A DNA stretch of 64,000 nucleotides from Helicobacter rodentium ATCC 700285 (GTDB taxonomy: Bacteria > Campylobacterota > Campylobacteria > Campylobacterales > Helicobacteraceae). The position numbers and the translations under genes are program-made. Of this stretch, positions 53,383 through 64,000 are shown piece after piece. Positions within the stretch are counted from its first letter, which is position 1. Every line of letters begins with the position of its first letter. Below the pieces are notes generated by a model, which was given only the letters and a program-made list of their open reading frames with translations, made no database searches and was not told the DNA's origin. The DNA lies in assembly GCF_000687535.1 (NCBI RefSeq), contig NZ_JHWC01000006.1, positions 62,001 through 126,000 of the forward strand. Reading direction: 5' to 3'.

Positions 53383-53952
53383 TTAGCTAAGGAGCGTATG
53401 TTCCGCTAAAACCTTGAATCCTAACGCAATCAAAATGCACCCAGCACCCACTTCAAGAATGCGTGTGGGGATTTTTGTAAGTGTTCTACTAAGCATATAG
53501 GCTAAAATAACACAAGCAAAAGTGATTACACCAATCCAAGAAACACTACTTAACAAAGGTTCATTTTGTGAGAAAATTAACACACCTGCAGCAAGTGCGT
53601 CTATGCTTGTGGCGATTCCAATGAGGAGCAAAACCCAAAAAGAAAGGCTTTTTTGCGTTTGCTCTTCCTCATTGGAGCTAGAATCTTTGATGATTTTTAA
53701 TCCTAAAACCAAAAAGATAAGAAAAGTAACCCAATGGTCAAAAGTGTCCGCAAATTGTGCAAGATTCTCACTTGCAAACCAGATGAGAATCCAGCCAAGC
53801 AGTGGCATTAATGCTTGAAAAAAGGAAGTTACAAGCGCGATTTGGATTCCATTTCCTATACGCCACTTTTCGCATAATCCATAAGAAAATGCCACCACTG
53901 AAGCATCTACGGCTAGAGTAACACCAAGTAAAAAAATTTCTAAGTGCAACAT
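53383..53952 (-). CDS. mntP: MntP-type manganese efflux protein
   Basis: 189 residues, six membrane helices, DUF204 family. Duplicated motif: VDASVVAFSYG in the first half and ATSIDALAAGVL in the second, with the conserved aspartates. Exports Mn2+. Directly downstream of thiG on the same strand. Confidence 0.88.
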   Translation of the reverse strand: MLHLEIFLLGVTLAVDASVVAFSYGLCEKWRIGNGIQIALVTSFFQALMPLLGWILIWFASENLAQFADTFDHWVTFLIFLVLGLKIIKDSSSNEEEQTQKSLSFWVLLLIGIATSIDALAAGVLIFSQNEPLLSSVSWIGVITFACVILAYMLSRTLTKIPTRILEVGAGCILIALGFKVLAEHTLLS

Positions 53953-53960
53953 AATTTTTA

Positions 53961-54752
53961 CTATAACGAGAGGTTTGCGATTCCATCTGTAGGTGAGCTT
54001 GCGGTGGCGTAGGCTTTTTTTGGAATCCTACCTGCAAGGTAGCTTGCGCGTCCTGCACACACCGCATCACGCATTGCTTGTGCCATTAGAATCGGGTTTT
54101 TTGCCTGTGCAATGGCGGTGTTTGTTAGCACAGCGTCTGCTCCAAGTTCCATTGCAATCGCAGCATCAGAGGCACAACCCACACCCGCATCTACGATGAG
54201 AGGCACAGAAATTGCCTCTTTGATAAAGGCGATATTGTAGCGATTCTGTATGCCAAGTCCGCTACCAATGGGCGCGGCAAGAGGCATTACCGCACTTGCT
54301 CCCGCATTTTCTAAATGTCGTGCTATAATGGGGTCATCGTTGCTATATGCAAGCACGCAAAAGCCCTCTTTTGCTAGAATCTCACAAGCCTTGAGCGTCT
54401 CTAAAACATCGGGATAAAGCGTTTTTTGCGTATCGCCGATAATTTCTAGTTTAATGAAGTCAATGCCCGTAGCCTCACGCGTGAGGCGAAAGAGTGCAAT
54501 GGCTTCCTCTGCATTGACGCAACCCGCAGAATTTGGCAAAAACTGAATCTTGCTTCCTTTGAAATAATCCAAGAGATTCTCTTCATTGGGATTTGTGATA
54601 TTCACGCGCCGAATCGCAACGGTAATCATTTCTGCCTCTGAAGCGAGGGTGGCGTCCAAAGTTGTTTGGAAGTCTTTGTATTTGCCACTACCGACAATGA
54701 GGCGACTTTGAAAGGTTTTATTTCCGATTTTTAGGGGTGTTTCTGTTTGCAT
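53961..54752 (-). CDS. thiG: Thiazole synthase
   Basis: 263 residues. [29 protein letters not shown] and [13 protein letters not shown] are family hallmarks. ThiG makes the thiazole ring of thiamine. No TPP riboswitch is visible in the 22-base gap upstream; regulation, if any, is at the operon start. Confidence 0.94.
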   Translation of the reverse strand: MQTETPLKIGNKTFQSRLIVGSGKYKDFQTTLDATLASEAEMITVAIRRVNITNPNEENLLDYFKGSKIQFLPNSAGCVNAEEAIALFRLTREATGIDFIKLEIIGDTQKTLYPDVLETLKACEILAKEGFCVLAYSNDDPIIARHLENAGASAVMPLAAPIGSGLGIQNRYNIAFIKEAISVPLIVDAGVGCASDAAIAMELGADAVLTNTAIAQAKNPILMAQAMRDAVCAGRASYLAGRIPKKAYATASSPTDGIANLSL

Positions 54753-54774
54753 TTAATATCCTTTAAATTTTTAT

Positions 54775-56205
54775 TTAAATGTAGCGGATTTGCTCAATTA
54801 AATCAAGGGGGTTTAGCGAAAAATTATTGTATTTTTTGCAATAGGATTCTGCGCAAAAGCTGTGCATTAACACGCCGTTAATGGCAGAATTCAAAGGGCT
54901 ATACCCTTGCGTTAGAAGCGCACTTAGGATTCCGCTTAACACATCGCCACTACCACCTTTAGCAAGGGCATTGTTGCCAAAAGGATTAATCCATATCCTT
55001 TGATTGTGTGCGATGAGGGTGTTTGCACCTTTTAATATGAGTGTTGCGTTTGGATAATGGGAGCAAAACTTTTGCGCGTAAGCGATTCTGTCTTTTTGTA
55101 ATTCTTGTGTAGAAATTGTTGCAATCCCTGTTGCCTTTAGAATCTGTGTAAATTCTTTTGGGTGCGGTGTTAGGATAATGTTTTGCAAGGTTAAAAATTG
55201 CATAAACTCTGTGTAATAAAAAATATCCGCATCAAGCAGAAGTGGCACATTGCGCGTGTGTAAAAACTCAAAAAGCGATTCTAAGCTTTGTCCTTTTCCA
55301 AGCCCCATTCCTAAAGCGATTGCGCTTGTGTTGTGCGGAATCTCTGTGGTTTGCATTAAAGAGTAAGGCAGATTCTTAGCATCGCCAAGCACACTTACAA
55401 GCCCTGCACCGCTTTGTAGTGCGCTTAGGGCGCATAGGATTCCAGCCCCTTGCTTCTCTCCAAGATAAACGCATAAATGCCCAAAATTCCCTTTATGTGT
55501 GTTTTGCTTCTCTCTCACAGGAGGCTTGAAGTCGCTTTTTTCTAATAATTGTATCGGGGAGGGTGTCTCAAAAATTGCAGGAGAGATTCCTAAAGGTAGC
55601 TGCTGCACCTCCCCAACAAAATCCTTTGCTTCATCGCAAAATAATGCCACCTTTAGCGCACCCATTGTGAGCGTGAAATCGGCTTTAAAAGCTATCTCTC
55701 CGCCTAGTGTGCCACTTTGTGTGATTCCGCTTGGCATATCACAGGCGATTTTAAGCGCGTCCATTGCATTGAGGATTTTTAAAATTTCTGTGCTTTTTGC
55801 GTTTAGCTCCCCCTTGAATCCTGCGCCAAAGATTCCATCAACGACAATTTCTGCATTGAGGGGGGGTGTTAGGCTTTCTAAAAATTCTATGTCTTGAAAG
55901 TTTTGGGCTTTTGCAATGCGTTTTAGGCAGTCTAATTGCCATTGACACAAGGTGCTTTTTGCTCCAAAGGGTGCATAAATGCTAAGTTTGCACATTCCAT
56001 AGAGCATTCGTGCTAATGCCAAGCAATCCGCGCCATTGTCTCCACTTCCGCAGACAAGTAGGATTCTGCTATTTGAGCTAAGTTTTGGGCGTAAAAATTC
56101 TAGCATTCCCCGCGCGGCATTTTCCATTAGAATCTCACTAGGGATTAGAAGTTCGTCATTTGCGCGTTTATCTAGGATTCGCGTGTCAAAAAAAAGATTT
56201 TTCAT
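54775..56205 (-). CDS. nnr: Bifunctional NAD(P)H-hydrate epimerase / ADP-dependent dehydratase
   Basis: 476 residues from ATG 56205 (AAGGAATCGGAA upstream). N-terminal YjeF epimerase domain (MENAARGM, LVCGSGDNGADCLALARML), C-terminal ribokinase-like dehydratase (HKGNFGHL, GAGLVSVLG, LAKGGSGDVLSG). Repairs hydrated NADH/NADPH. Full fused form. Confidence 0.92.
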   Translation of the reverse strand: MKNLFFDTRILDKRANDELLIPSEILMENAARGMLEFLRPKLSSNSRILLVCGSGDNGADCLALARMLYGMCKLSIYAPFGAKSTLCQWQLDCLKRIAKAQNFQDIEFLESLTPPLNAEIVVDGIFGAGFKGELNAKSTEILKILNAMDALKIACDMPSGITQSGTLGGEIAFKADFTLTMGALKVALFCDEAKDFVGEVQQLPLGISPAIFETPSPIQLLEKSDFKPPVREKQNTHKGNFGHLCVYLGEKQGAGILCALSALQSGAGLVSVLGDAKNLPYSLMQTTEIPHNTSAIALGMGLGKGQSLESLFEFLHTRNVPLLLDADIFYYTEFMQFLTLQNIILTPHPKEFTQILKATGIATISTQELQKDRIAYAQKFCSHYPNATLILKGANTLIAHNQRIWINPFGNNALAKGGSGDVLSGILSALLTQGYSPLNSAINGVLMHSFCAESYCKKYNNFSLNPLDLIEQIRYI

Positions 56206-56622
56206 TTCCGATTCCTTTATTCTAGTAAAATTTATATTTTTTGTGTATTTGCTATACCATATCTCCAAAAACATATCAAGTTCTGTATAATTTTTGCAAT
56301 ATAGCGCGTAACTCCTCTTTTGAGGTTTTGTCTATCGCCACAGAGACGATGACATATTCTAACTTCTAGTAAAAATCATCTTAATCCACCGATTGCATTG
56401 ATGATGTCATTTTCTATACTTAGCCTTGCTTCTGCTTTCTTTGCTAAGGCTTTAAAATCTTTATAGAGATTCTTGCTTGACATTTTTTGAGATAATTGTC
56501 ATTTTTGCTCCTTTTATTTCGCGCTATTATAGCCTAATTTCTTGAATTATTTGCGCTTAAAAAATGGGCTAAGAAAGATTAAAGCAGAGAATAGAGAGAA
56601 TTTTATATTTAATTTTTAAGGG
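56206..56622. other. Intergenic region with small-gene remnants
   Basis: 417 bases. The minus strand has a short frame (56376-56483) and, further on, a separate end-like frame (KLEYVIVSVAIDKTSKEELR... ending near 56277). Both look like parts of decayed genes. The final 100 bases before 56623 are A+T-rich and probably hold the lipoprotein promoter. Confidence 0.5.
56376..56483 (-). pseudogene. Small gene or gene remnant (35 aa)
   Basis: ATG 56483 to TGA 56376: MSSKNLYKDFKALAKKAEAR and a short helical end (NDIINAIGGLR). Reminiscent of the helical part of small antitoxin-like proteins, but too short for assignment. The A+T-rich surroundings and neighbouring broken frames suggest decay. Confidence 0.35.
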
Positions 56623-57081
56623 GTGGCTTTGGAATTTTTTGGGCGATTTTTTATTTTGTGTTTTGCGCTAGTATTTGTTGGGTGTTTTGAGGAGAAAAAA
56701 GACGCACAAAAGCCAGAAAATGCGGAATCACAAATAATAAAATCTCAAAACAATCAAGACTCTAACCAATCCAAAGAGGATTTGGAATCCCAAGATTCAC
56801 CTTTGGATTCGCCCTTGCAAAAGGAGTTAAAAAAGAATCTTAAAAGGCATTTGGATTCCTTAAGCAAGGATTTACAAGAGAAAAATCTAAACCATTTGCA
56901 ATTAGAACAAAATATCGGCATACAAAAACATATAGAACATTTTGAGAGTTTGCACGGACGCAAAGATATTCCTAAAAATAATTCTAAAGAGAGTTTGAAT
57001 CAAAAAATACAAAAAGCCTATGAGTTGCAACAAGAAAGAATAGAGGAATTGCGTCAAAAAAATGATGAAATTAGCAGGTGA
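56623..57081 (+). CDS. Lipoprotein, coiled-coil rich
   Basis: 152 residues from a GTG at 56623 (a TTG at 56629 would fit AAGGGG spacing better). Signal peptide with lipobox LVFVGC (C21), then a long charged, serine/glutamine-rich helical region. No family recognised. Located upstream of pyrH with a 76-base gap. Confidence 0.7.
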   Translation: MALEFFGRFFILCFALVFVGCFEEKKDAQKPENAESQIIKSQNNQDSNQSKEDLESQDSPLDSPLQKELKKNLKRHLDSLSKDLQEKNLNHLQLEQNIGIQKHIEHFESLHGRKDIPKNNSKESLNQKIQKAYELQQERIEELRQKNDEISR

Positions 57082-57154
57082 GTGTGAAATTTACGCGATT
57101 ATTAAGTAAGTTTTGATTAAAATTGCGAATTTTGAAACTAAAATTAAGGGCTAG

Positions 57155-57871
<717 letters not shown>

Positions 57872-57886
57872 AATAAAGGAAAAAAA

Positions 57887-58105
57887 ATGAGAGTAGAAGA
57901 AATTGCTTCCAAAGCATTAGAAAAAGTCAATGGCGATAGATATTTGCTATCCAATATTTTGTTTGCAAGAATTGATGAATTAAGTCGGGGTGCAGCACCG
58001 CTTGTCAAAAAAGATATTAAAAGAGATAAACTCTCGGATATTGCTTTGCTTGAAGTAGCAGAAGGCAAAATTGGCTTAGAAAAGATAGAAGATACACAAA
58101 ATTAA
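57887..58105 (+). CDS. rpoZ: RNA polymerase omega subunit
   Basis: 72 residues: MRVEEIASKALEKVNGDRYL, DELSRGAAP, then IALLEVAEGKI. Omega assists RNA polymerase assembly and ppGpp response. AAAGGA precedes the ATG. Between pyrH and spoT, the usual place. Confidence 0.92.
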   Translation: MRVEEIASKALEKVNGDRYLLSNILFARIDELSRGAAPLVKKDIKRDKLSDIALLEVAEGKIGLEKIEDTQN

Positions 58106-58124
58106 CATACATCAAGGTTAAGGT

Positions 58125-60275
58125 TTGAAGTTTTTAGAAGAAGTTGCGGAAATTACATCGCCAAAGGCAGCAACAGAATTATTGTATTCTTTGGTGGAAG
58201 TTACTCCAAATGTTCAAAATGCCATTGCATTTGCAACAGAAGCGCACAAGAGTCAAAAGCGCAAGAGTGGAGAGCCTTATATCGTGCATCCTTTACTTGT
58301 AGCGTGTATTGTAGCGTATTTTGGTGGTGATGAGGTGATGGTGTGTGCAGCGCTAATGCACGATGTTGTGGAGGATACAGAATATACGCTAGAGGATGTT
58401 CGGCGCGATTATGGCGAGGATATTGCGTCTTTGGTAGATGGATTAACCAAAATTGTCGCCATACGCGCAGAGGAATTACCCGCTTCACATTCCAATGAAA
58501 AGCTTGTTGTGGCGGCTTTAAGCTTCCGTAAAATGCTAATTACTTCCGTGAAAGATGTGCGTGTGCTTGTCGTCAAGCTTTGCGATAGATTGCATAATAT
58601 GCTAACGCTTGGTGCATTGCCACCCAATAAACAAAGGAGAATCTCGGAAGAAACCCTTGTTGTTTATGCCCCTATTGCGCATAGACTTGGAATCTCCTCT
58701 TTGAAAAATGAGCTAGAGGATAGAAGTTTTTATTATATTTTTCCACAAGAGTATCGCAGGATAGAGGATTATTTTTTAAGCCATAAGCAAACGATTCAGT
58801 TAAAGCTCAATGCCTTTATTCAAAAGATAAGAAAAAGTCTTGAGCAAGAGGGTGTGCCAGAGGGGGAATTTAGCATTGCAAGTCGGATTAAGCGGCATTA
58901 TTCCATTTATCTTAAAATGCAGCGCAAAGGAATCTCTATTGATGAGGTGCTAGATTTACTTGCAATCCGTGTGATTGTGAAAACACCTTTGGATTGCTAT
59001 AAAATCTTAGGGATTCTGCATTTGAAGTTTAAGCCCATTATGTCGCGTTTTAAGGATTATATCGCATTGCCTAAAGAAAATGGTTACCAAACCATTCATA
59101 GCACCCTCTTTGATGATTCCGCTATTTTTGAAGTGCAAATCCGCACAGAGGATATGCACAGAAGTGCAGAATATGGAATCGCGGCGCATTGGAAATACAA
59201 AACCGGTGGCAATAGCACGGGACCTAGCCTTGATTGGCTGAATAAATTGCAATTCCAAAACAACTCCATTGAGGAATTTTATGAGCTTGTAAAAAACGAC
59301 TTGTATCGTGAGGATATTGTAGTGTTTTCGCCTGATGGGGATAATTATTCCTTGCCTATTGGTGCGGTAGTGCTTGACTTTGCCTATGCGGTGCATACAG
59401 ATATTGGGGATTGTGCAAAGGAAGCTTATGTTAATAACCAAAAAACTTCGCTTTTAACAACGCTTAAAAGCGGAGATATTGTAAAAATCATTACCGCAAG
59501 AGACACGATTTTGCGCTGTTCTTGGATTGATGCAGTAAAAACTTCTCGTGCAAAAAGTCAAATTAGAATGAATTGCGCGGCGCGGATTAAAGAGATTGAG
59601 CGCAAAAGCGCAATTAATATCATCGCAACTATTTTTGGTAAAAGCGCAGAGGAAATTGAAGCCTATGTGGTGAAAAATAATTTGGAGGACAGCATTTATC
59701 GTGCGACAACAGATGTGAGTTATCTTAAAGATGTTAAGAATCGCATTAAGAATTTCTATAAACAAAATGCAGGTTTAATAGAGCAGATTAAAATTAGAAT
59801 CCTAAAGCTAAAAGAACTGCATTTTGATAATTTGGTGATTGAAACCAACCATACTATTAATCAAGCGGTGTTTGATTATTGTTGCCACCCGAAATTTGGG
59901 GATTCCATTATTGCGTTTAAGAGCGGTTCGAAAGCTTTTGTGCATCATAAGCTTTGTGAGCGAGCATATTTGGAGATTCAAAAAGGCGTTAAAATGCTTT
60001 ATGTGGATTGGCTAGAGGATAAATTGCAAGCCTATAAACTCATCGTTGCATTAGAGAATCAAAAGGGTGTATTGGCAAATTTCTTGAGCTTTTTGGCAAA
60101 GCACGATATTAATGTTTTAGGCGTGGAGCTAGGTTCTCAAAAAAGCACTTACGCAACGCATTGCGAATTGCGTTTTGAATCTAGCATTACAGACATTAAA
60201 GAGATTAAAAATTTATTGGGTAGTAATTATAAAATTATTGAAGTGCAAGCATTAAAAGATGCTTATGCAAATTAA
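58125..60275 (+). CDS. spoT: Bifunctional (p)ppGpp synthetase/hydrolase SpoT
   Basis: 716 residues from TTG 58125. HD hydrolase domain ([26 protein letters not shown]), synthetase domain ([22 protein letters not shown]), TGS domain ([20 protein letters not shown]), and C-terminal ACT. It is the only RSH in Helicobacter, controlling stringent response. Overlaps tyrS. Confidence 0.94.
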   Translation: MKFLEEVAEITSPKAATELLYSLVEVTPNVQNAIAFATEAHKSQKRKSGEPYIVHPLLVACIVAYFGGDEVMVCAALMHDVVEDTEYTLEDVRRDYGEDIASLVDGLTKIVAIRAEELPASHSNEKLVVAALSFRKMLITSVKDVRVLVVKLCDRLHNMLTLGALPPNKQRRISEETLVVYAPIAHRLGISSLKNELEDRSFYYIFPQEYRRIEDYFLSHKQTIQLKLNAFIQKIRKSLEQEGVPEGEFSIASRIKRHYSIYLKMQRKGISIDEVLDLLAIRVIVKTPLDCYKILGILHLKFKPIMSRFKDYIALPKENGYQTIHSTLFDDSAIFEVQIRTEDMHRSAEYGIAAHWKYKTGGNSTGPSLDWLNKLQFQNNSIEEFYELVKNDLYREDIVVFSPDGDNYSLPIGAVVLDFAYAVHTDIGDCAKEAYVNNQKTSLLTTLKSGDIVKIITARDTILRCSWIDAVKTSRAKSQIRMNCAARIKEIERKSAINIIATIFGKSAEEIEAYVVKNNLEDSIYRATTDVSYLKDVKNRIKNFYKQNAGLIEQIKIRILKLKELHFDNLVIETNHTINQAVFDYCCHPKFGDSIIAFKSGSKAFVHHKLCERAYLEIQKGVKMLYVDWLEDKLQAYKLIVALENQKGVLANFLSFLAKHDINVLGVELGSQKSTYATHCELRFESSITDIKEIKNLLGSNYKIIEVQALKDAYAN

Positions 60276-60285
60276 AAGGAAAGAT

Positions 60286-61500
60286 ATGAGTGTAGAATCG
60301 CAAATCAATACGGCTTTAGAGGAAATTAAACGCGGCACACAAGAGATTATTGGGTTTGAATATATTAAGGATTTGGTGAGTGCGTATTTTAAAGAGGGTA
60401 AAACTTTTAGTGTGAAGGCGGGATTTGACCCTACTGCTCCGGATTTGCATTTGGGGCATACGGTGCTTTTGCAAAAACTTGCAACCTTTCAAAAATATGG
60501 TGCGAAAGTTTATTTTCTCATTGGCGATTTTACAGGAATGATTGGCGACCCAAGTGGCAAGAGCGAAACAAGGAAGCCTTTAAGTAAAGAGCAGGTGTTG
60601 GCAAATGCAAAAACTTATGAGGAGCAGGTGTATAAGGTGCTTGATTCCTCTAAAATGGAGATTGTGTTTAACTCTAGTTGGCTAGATTCTCTAGGGACGC
60701 GCGGAATGATTGAATTAGCGGCGAAATTTTCAGTGGCTAGAATGCTAGAGAGAGACGATTTTGAAAAGCGGTTCAAAGCACAGAATCCCATTAGTATCGT
60801 AGAGTTTTTTTACCCGCTTTTGCAAGGTTATGATTCCGTGGCGTTGAAGTGTGATATTGAATTTGGTGGCACAGACCAGAAATTTAATTTGTTAATGGGA
60901 CGCCATTTGCAGCGAGCTTATGGGCTAGATAAGGAACAATCTGTTGTAATGGTGCCATTGCTAGAGGGCTTAGATGGTGTGCATAAAATGAGCAAGAGCT
61001 TGGGGAATTATGTCGGAATCACACAAGAGCCAAAGGAAATGTTTGGGAGGCTTTTAAGTATTTCAGATTCTTTAATGTGGCGGTATTATGAGTTGCTTAG
61101 TTCTAAAAGTTTGCAAGAAATTGAAGCTTTAAAACAAGGTGTGGCAGAGGGCAGTTTGCACCCAAAAGCTATCAAAGAGGATTTAGCAGTAGAAATTATC
61201 ACGCGTTATTACGATAGGGATTCCGCGATCCACGCAAAAGAGGAATTTGCAAAAGTGTTTGTGAAAGAGGAATTGCCAAGTGATATGCAAACTTTTGAGA
61301 AGCCACAAGGCATTTGGATTGCGCAATTAGCACAAGAATGCGGATTGTGTAGTTCTAATTCGGAAAGCTTACGCGCAATCAAGCAAGGTGCAATGAAACT
61401 AAATAGCCAAAAGGTAGAGGATTCTAAGTTGAATCTGCAAGAGGGAGAATATGTCTTGCAGGTTGGGAAGCGCAAGTTTGCAAAAGTGATTATTAAATAA
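60286..61500 (+). CDS. tyrS: Tyrosyl-tRNA synthetase
   Basis: 404 residues from ATG 60286 (AAAGGAA upstream; the frame is open to 60259). HIGH-like motif [14 protein letters not shown] motif [11 protein letters not shown]-terminal S4-type RNA-binding domain. The GTDQKFN and AKFSVARML segments support the class of TyrRS. Confidence 0.95.
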   Translation: MSVESQINTALEEIKRGTQEIIGFEYIKDLVSAYFKEGKTFSVKAGFDPTAPDLHLGHTVLLQKLATFQKYGAKVYFLIGDFTGMIGDPSGKSETRKPLSKEQVLANAKTYEEQVYKVLDSSKMEIVFNSSWLDSLGTRGMIELAAKFSVARMLERDDFEKRFKAQNPISIVEFFYPLLQGYDSVALKCDIEFGGTDQKFNLLMGRHLQRAYGLDKEQSVVMVPLLEGLDGVHKMSKSLGNYVGITQEPKEMFGRLLSISDSLMWRYYELLSSKSLQEIEALKQGVAEGSLHPKAIKEDLAVEIITRYYDRDSAIHAKEEFAKVFVKEELPSDMQTFEKPQGIWIAQLAQECGLCSSNSESLRAIKQGAMKLNSQKVEDSKLNLQEGEYVLQVGKRKFAKVIIK

Positions 61501-61509
61501 AGGAAATCT

Positions 61510-62601
61510 ATGCCAAATACGACATTAAAGCCTCTTAAAATCGGTAAATACACGATTCCAATTCCTATTTTTCAAGGCGGAATGGGAGTGGGTATTAGTT
61601 GGGATAATCTAGCGGGGAGTGTTTCAAAAACAGGGGCTATGGGGATTATCTCTTGTGTTGGAACGGGGTATTACCAAAAAAGTGCATTTGTGCAAAAGGC
61701 AGTGAAAAGCCGCCCTTTTGATACGATCAATTTTTATTCCCGCGAAGCCTTGTTTGAGATTTTTAAGAATGCGCGTAAAATTTGTGGAGAGAATCCGCTA
61801 GGTGCAAATATCCTTTATGCAATTAATGAATACGGACGCGTGGTGCGGGACGCTTGTGAGGCGGGGGCAAATATGATTATCACGGGTGCGGGATTGCCGA
61901 CAAATATGCCAGAATTTACAAGTAATTTTCCCAATATTGCGCTCATTCCTATTGTATCGTCCGCAAAAGCCTTAAAGATTCTTTGTAAGCGGTGGGAGGG
62001 ACGTTATAAAAAAATCCCTGATGCAGTGATTGTGGAGGGACCGCTTAGTGGAGGACATCAAGGGGTGAGTTATGAGGATTGTTTCAAGCCAGAACATCAG
62101 TTAGAAGTGATTGTGCCTGAAGTGATAGAGGAGGGCAAGAAATGGGGAGAGATTCCCGTGATTGCTGCAGGTGGAATTTGGGATAGAAAAGATATTGACA
62201 GAATGCTAGAGTTGGGTGCGAGTGGAGTGCAAATGGGAACGCGATTCTTAGGTGCGAGGGAGTGCGATGCACAATACTATAACACTCTAATGCCAAACGT
62301 CACAAAAGAGGACATTGAGTTGATTAAATCTCCTGTGGGTTATCCTGCGCGCGCGGTTGTTACGGGTGTCATTAAGGGTTTAAGAGAGGGTAAGCCCTCT
62401 AGGGTGGCTTGTGTGAGTAATTGTGTTGCACCTTGCCATAGGGGAGAGGAAGCAAAAAAGGTGGGATATTGTATCGCCGATGGTTTGGGAGATGGCTATT
62501 TAGGCGATCCCATTAATGGATTATATTTTACCGGCGCAAATGGTTATCGGATTGAGAAAATCCAAAGTGTGCAAGAAATTATTGATGAATTAAGCCGATG
62601 A
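61510..62601 (+). CDS. NAD(P)H-dependent flavin oxidoreductase (2-nitropropane dioxygenase-like)
   Basis: 363 residues of the FMN-binding TIM-barrel nitronate monooxygenase family: FQGGMGVGIS, AGANMIITGAGLP, GPLSGGHQG, and VIAAGGIWDRKD. In Helicobacter the homologue (HP0773) lies in this same place. True substrate uncertain. Confidence 0.88.
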   Translation: MPNTTLKPLKIGKYTIPIPIFQGGMGVGISWDNLAGSVSKTGAMGIISCVGTGYYQKSAFVQKAVKSRPFDTINFYSREALFEIFKNARKICGENPLGANILYAINEYGRVVRDACEAGANMIITGAGLPTNMPEFTSNFPNIALIPIVSSAKALKILCKRWEGRYKKIPDAVIVEGPLSGGHQGVSYEDCFKPEHQLEVIVPEVIEEGKKWGEIPVIAAGGIWDRKDIDRMLELGASGVQMGTRFLGARECDAQYYNTLMPNVTKEDIELIKSPVGYPARAVVTGVIKGLREGKPSRVACVSNCVAPCHRGEEAKKVGYCIADGLGDGYLGDPINGLYFTGANGYRIEKIQSVQEIIDELSR

Positions 62602-63794
62602 TTCGTTTTTTTATTGTCTTTTGTTTTTTTTGTGCAGGATTATTAGCAGAGGTTAAGATTAGTTCTGTGCAGCAATTACAAAATGGTATTGTGTTAAATT
62701 TCAATACAAACATAGAAAAAAAAGATTTCAAGAATTTCTTATTACAAGATAAACAAGAATTGCGTTATGTTTATGATATAGAATCCAAACTGCAAGGAAG
62801 CGCGAGAGTATTTGAATTTCAAGAGAATGTGCGCATTAAAATTGCACAAAATTCCCAAGAAAAGGTGCGGTTAGTCGTTACAACTTCCAAGAAACTAGAG
62901 ATTGAATTAAAGGTAAATAAAAAACAAGCATTTTTTACGATTCCTAATACAAAGTTGGAAGAAAGCGGTTTTTCCATTGCCTCACTTTTTGAGCCTCAAT
63001 CCACTACTAAAAAACCGCCACAAGCACAAAAAGAGCCAAAACTTAAGAAAACAGAAACAAAAAAAGCAACCCCAAAAGAAGAAAAAACAGCAACTAAAAC
63101 CGCATTTTATACCAATCGTAAAGATAAAATTATCGTGATTGACCCGGGACACGGGGGTAAAGATTGTGGCGCAATGGGTGTGGATAGAGTGTGCGAAAAG
63201 AAAGTTGTGTTAAGCATTGGTAAGTATTTGCGTGATGAGTTAAAAAAACGCGGTTATAAAACCTATATGACGCGTGATAGAGATGTATTTATTAGCCTTA
63301 GAACGCGCACCAATTTTGCCAATAACAAAAATGCCAATTTATTTATCTCTATCCATACCAATGCGATTCCAGAAAATAAAGCAAAATTTGAGGGTGTTGA
63401 GAGTTATTTTTTATCTACTGCTAGAAGCGAACGTTCTAAAAAAGTTGCTGCATTGGAAAACAAAGACGATACAGAGGAGATGAATTATTTTTCCAAGCAA
63501 TCCTTTCTAAATACCTTAAATACACAGAGGATTGTAGCTTCTAATCGTTTGGCTATTGATGTGCAATATGGTATGTTACAATCCTTGCGCTCTAAGTATA
63601 AAGTTTTAGACGGCGGGGTGCGTGAAGGTCCCTTTTGGGTGCTTGTGGGCGCAGTAATGCCCTCTGTGCTTTTAGAAGTTGGTTATATTACCCACCCACA
63701 AGAGGGCAAAAGATTGAATCAAACTGCTTTTCAAAAAATGATTGCTAAGGGCATTGCCGATGGCGTTGATGGTTATTTTCAAAAAAATCCTTAA
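62598..63794 (+). CDS. amiA: N-acetylmuramoyl-L-alanine amidase
   Basis: 398 residues with a signal peptide (FFIVFCFFCAGLLA), an AMIN domain (~residues 20-115), a lysine-rich linker (~135-170), and the Zn amidase domain with IVIDPGHGGKDCGA, FISIHTNAI and the C-terminal LLEVGYITHP. It cleaves peptidoglycan stem peptides, in H. pylori needed for cell separation and coccoid conversion. Start overlaps the oxidoreductase stop (ATGA). Confidence 0.93.
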   Translation: MIRFFIVFCFFCAGLLAEVKISSVQQLQNGIVLNFNTNIEKKDFKNFLLQDKQELRYVYDIESKLQGSARVFEFQENVRIKIAQNSQEKVRLVVTTSKKLEIELKVNKKQAFFTIPNTKLEESGFSIASLFEPQSTTKKPPQAQKEPKLKKTETKKATPKEEKTATKTAFYTNRKDKIIVIDPGHGGKDCGAMGVDRVCEKKVVLSIGKYLRDELKKRGYKTYMTRDRDVFISLRTRTNFANNKNANLFISIHTNAIPENKAKFEGVESYFLSTARSERSKKVAALENKDDTEEMNYFSKQSFLNTLNTQRIVASNRLAIDVQYGMLQSLRSKYKVLDGGVREGPFWVLVGAVMPSVLLEVGYITHPQEGKRLNQTAFQKMIAKGIADGVDGYFQKNP

Positions 63795-63803
63795 AGGTTA
63801 AGT

Positions 63804-64000
63804 ATGCGAAAAATTACAATTCCCCATTTGATATTTTCTTCTTTATATTTTATTTTGGCACTTTTTACGATTCTAATGTTGGCTTTGACAAGTTTTACTC
63901 CAGATTTTAAACATATGTTCAGATTAACAACCCAACCTTTTGGCGTTTATTATGGAATCAGTGCTACATTGCTTACTTGTGGCTTGATTGTAAGTATTTT
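63804..64000 (+). CDS. Membrane protein, 5' part
   Basis: ATG 63804 (AAAGG upstream) opens a frame running to the window end. Hydrophobic segments at residues ~10-33 (ILALFTILMLAL-like) and ~48-65 (YYGISATLLTCGLIVSI). Family not recognised from 65 residues. Confidence 0.65.
   Translation, partial: MRKITIPHLIFSSLYFILALFTILMLALTSFTPDFKHMFRLTTQPFGVYYGISATLLTCGLIVSI

Noticed and set aside
54753-54774. TPP riboswitch before thiG
   Set aside because: Only 22 bases separate thiG from the upstream gene; no THI-box-like sequence is seen.

Overview
The window reads as a chromosomal segment of an enterohepatic-type Helicobacter (Campylobacterota): low G+C by eye, short or overlapping intergenic spacing, TTG/GTG starts, poly-G contingency tracts, futalosine-type menaquinone genes, and gene neighbourhoods I recognise from H. 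pylori (pyrH-rpoZ-spoT-tyrS-oxidoreductase-amiA; flgI-flgJ-like-flgS; pgk-corA; panD-ybaB). Species is not determined. No rRNA, tRNA or CRISPR array was seen.

1-16.1 kb is the left part of the window and one end of a Mu-like (transposable) prophage. Late genes (portal fragment, Mu F-like head protein with a toxin-like C-terminus, PP-loop protein, Mu G-like protein) run rightward to 3.6 kb. Two cargo blocks on the minus strand follow (3.6-6.4 kb), including a Panacea-antitoxin/membrane-protein pair. The early operon runs leftward from 15.1 to 6.6 kb: gp16/Ner-like protein, MuA, MuB, small genes, Gam, YopX, GemA, Mor. A divergent S24-type repressor lies at 15.4-16.1 kb. Inside the early operon, on the opposite strand, is a strikingly structured non-coding stretch (8.90-9.07 kb) that looks like an undescribed RNA.

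16.3-18.1 kb is a DUF2972-like gene preceded by a poly-G tract. 18.4-30.8 kb is a dense housekeeping run: non-catalytic dihydroorotase paralog, MscS, aminofutalosine deaminase, phosphohexomutase, pyrC, coaD, tmk, ComF-like, HDOD, mqnA, ndk, yceD, rpmF, plsX, fabH. 31.2-37.6 kb is a minus-strand run: methyltransferase, aguB, an acidic small protein, tcdA-like, surE, ispA, PDZ protein, ybaB, panD, apt. 37.8-44.5 kb holds a nuclease-like secreted protein, a TRIC-type channel, ubiE/menG, argH, hemJ and an amino-acid ABC transporter interrupted by a methyltransferase remnant. 44.5-51.6 kb has two phase-variable loci flanking flgI/flgJ/flgS, pgk and corA. 51.6-56.2 kb: thioredoxin-like lipoprotein, recO, mntP, thiG, nnr. 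56.6-64 kb: lipoprotein, pyrH, rpoZ, spoT, tyrS, flavin oxidoreductase, amiA and a partial membrane protein.

The most unusual pattern is a dispersed palindromic repeat with constant outer arms (GTCATTGCGA ... GTGGCAATCTATAAT) and inner stems that differ from copy to copy while staying self-complementary. It fills six intergenic regions and is also inserted in frame inside two genes, MuA and the DUF2972-like gene, where it is translated in the same frame to the signature IDCH...ND. Other highlights are a phase-variable membrane-protein gene that is off by one base, a glycosyltransferase gene that is off by one base, and a three-arm RNA switch candidate ahead of corA.
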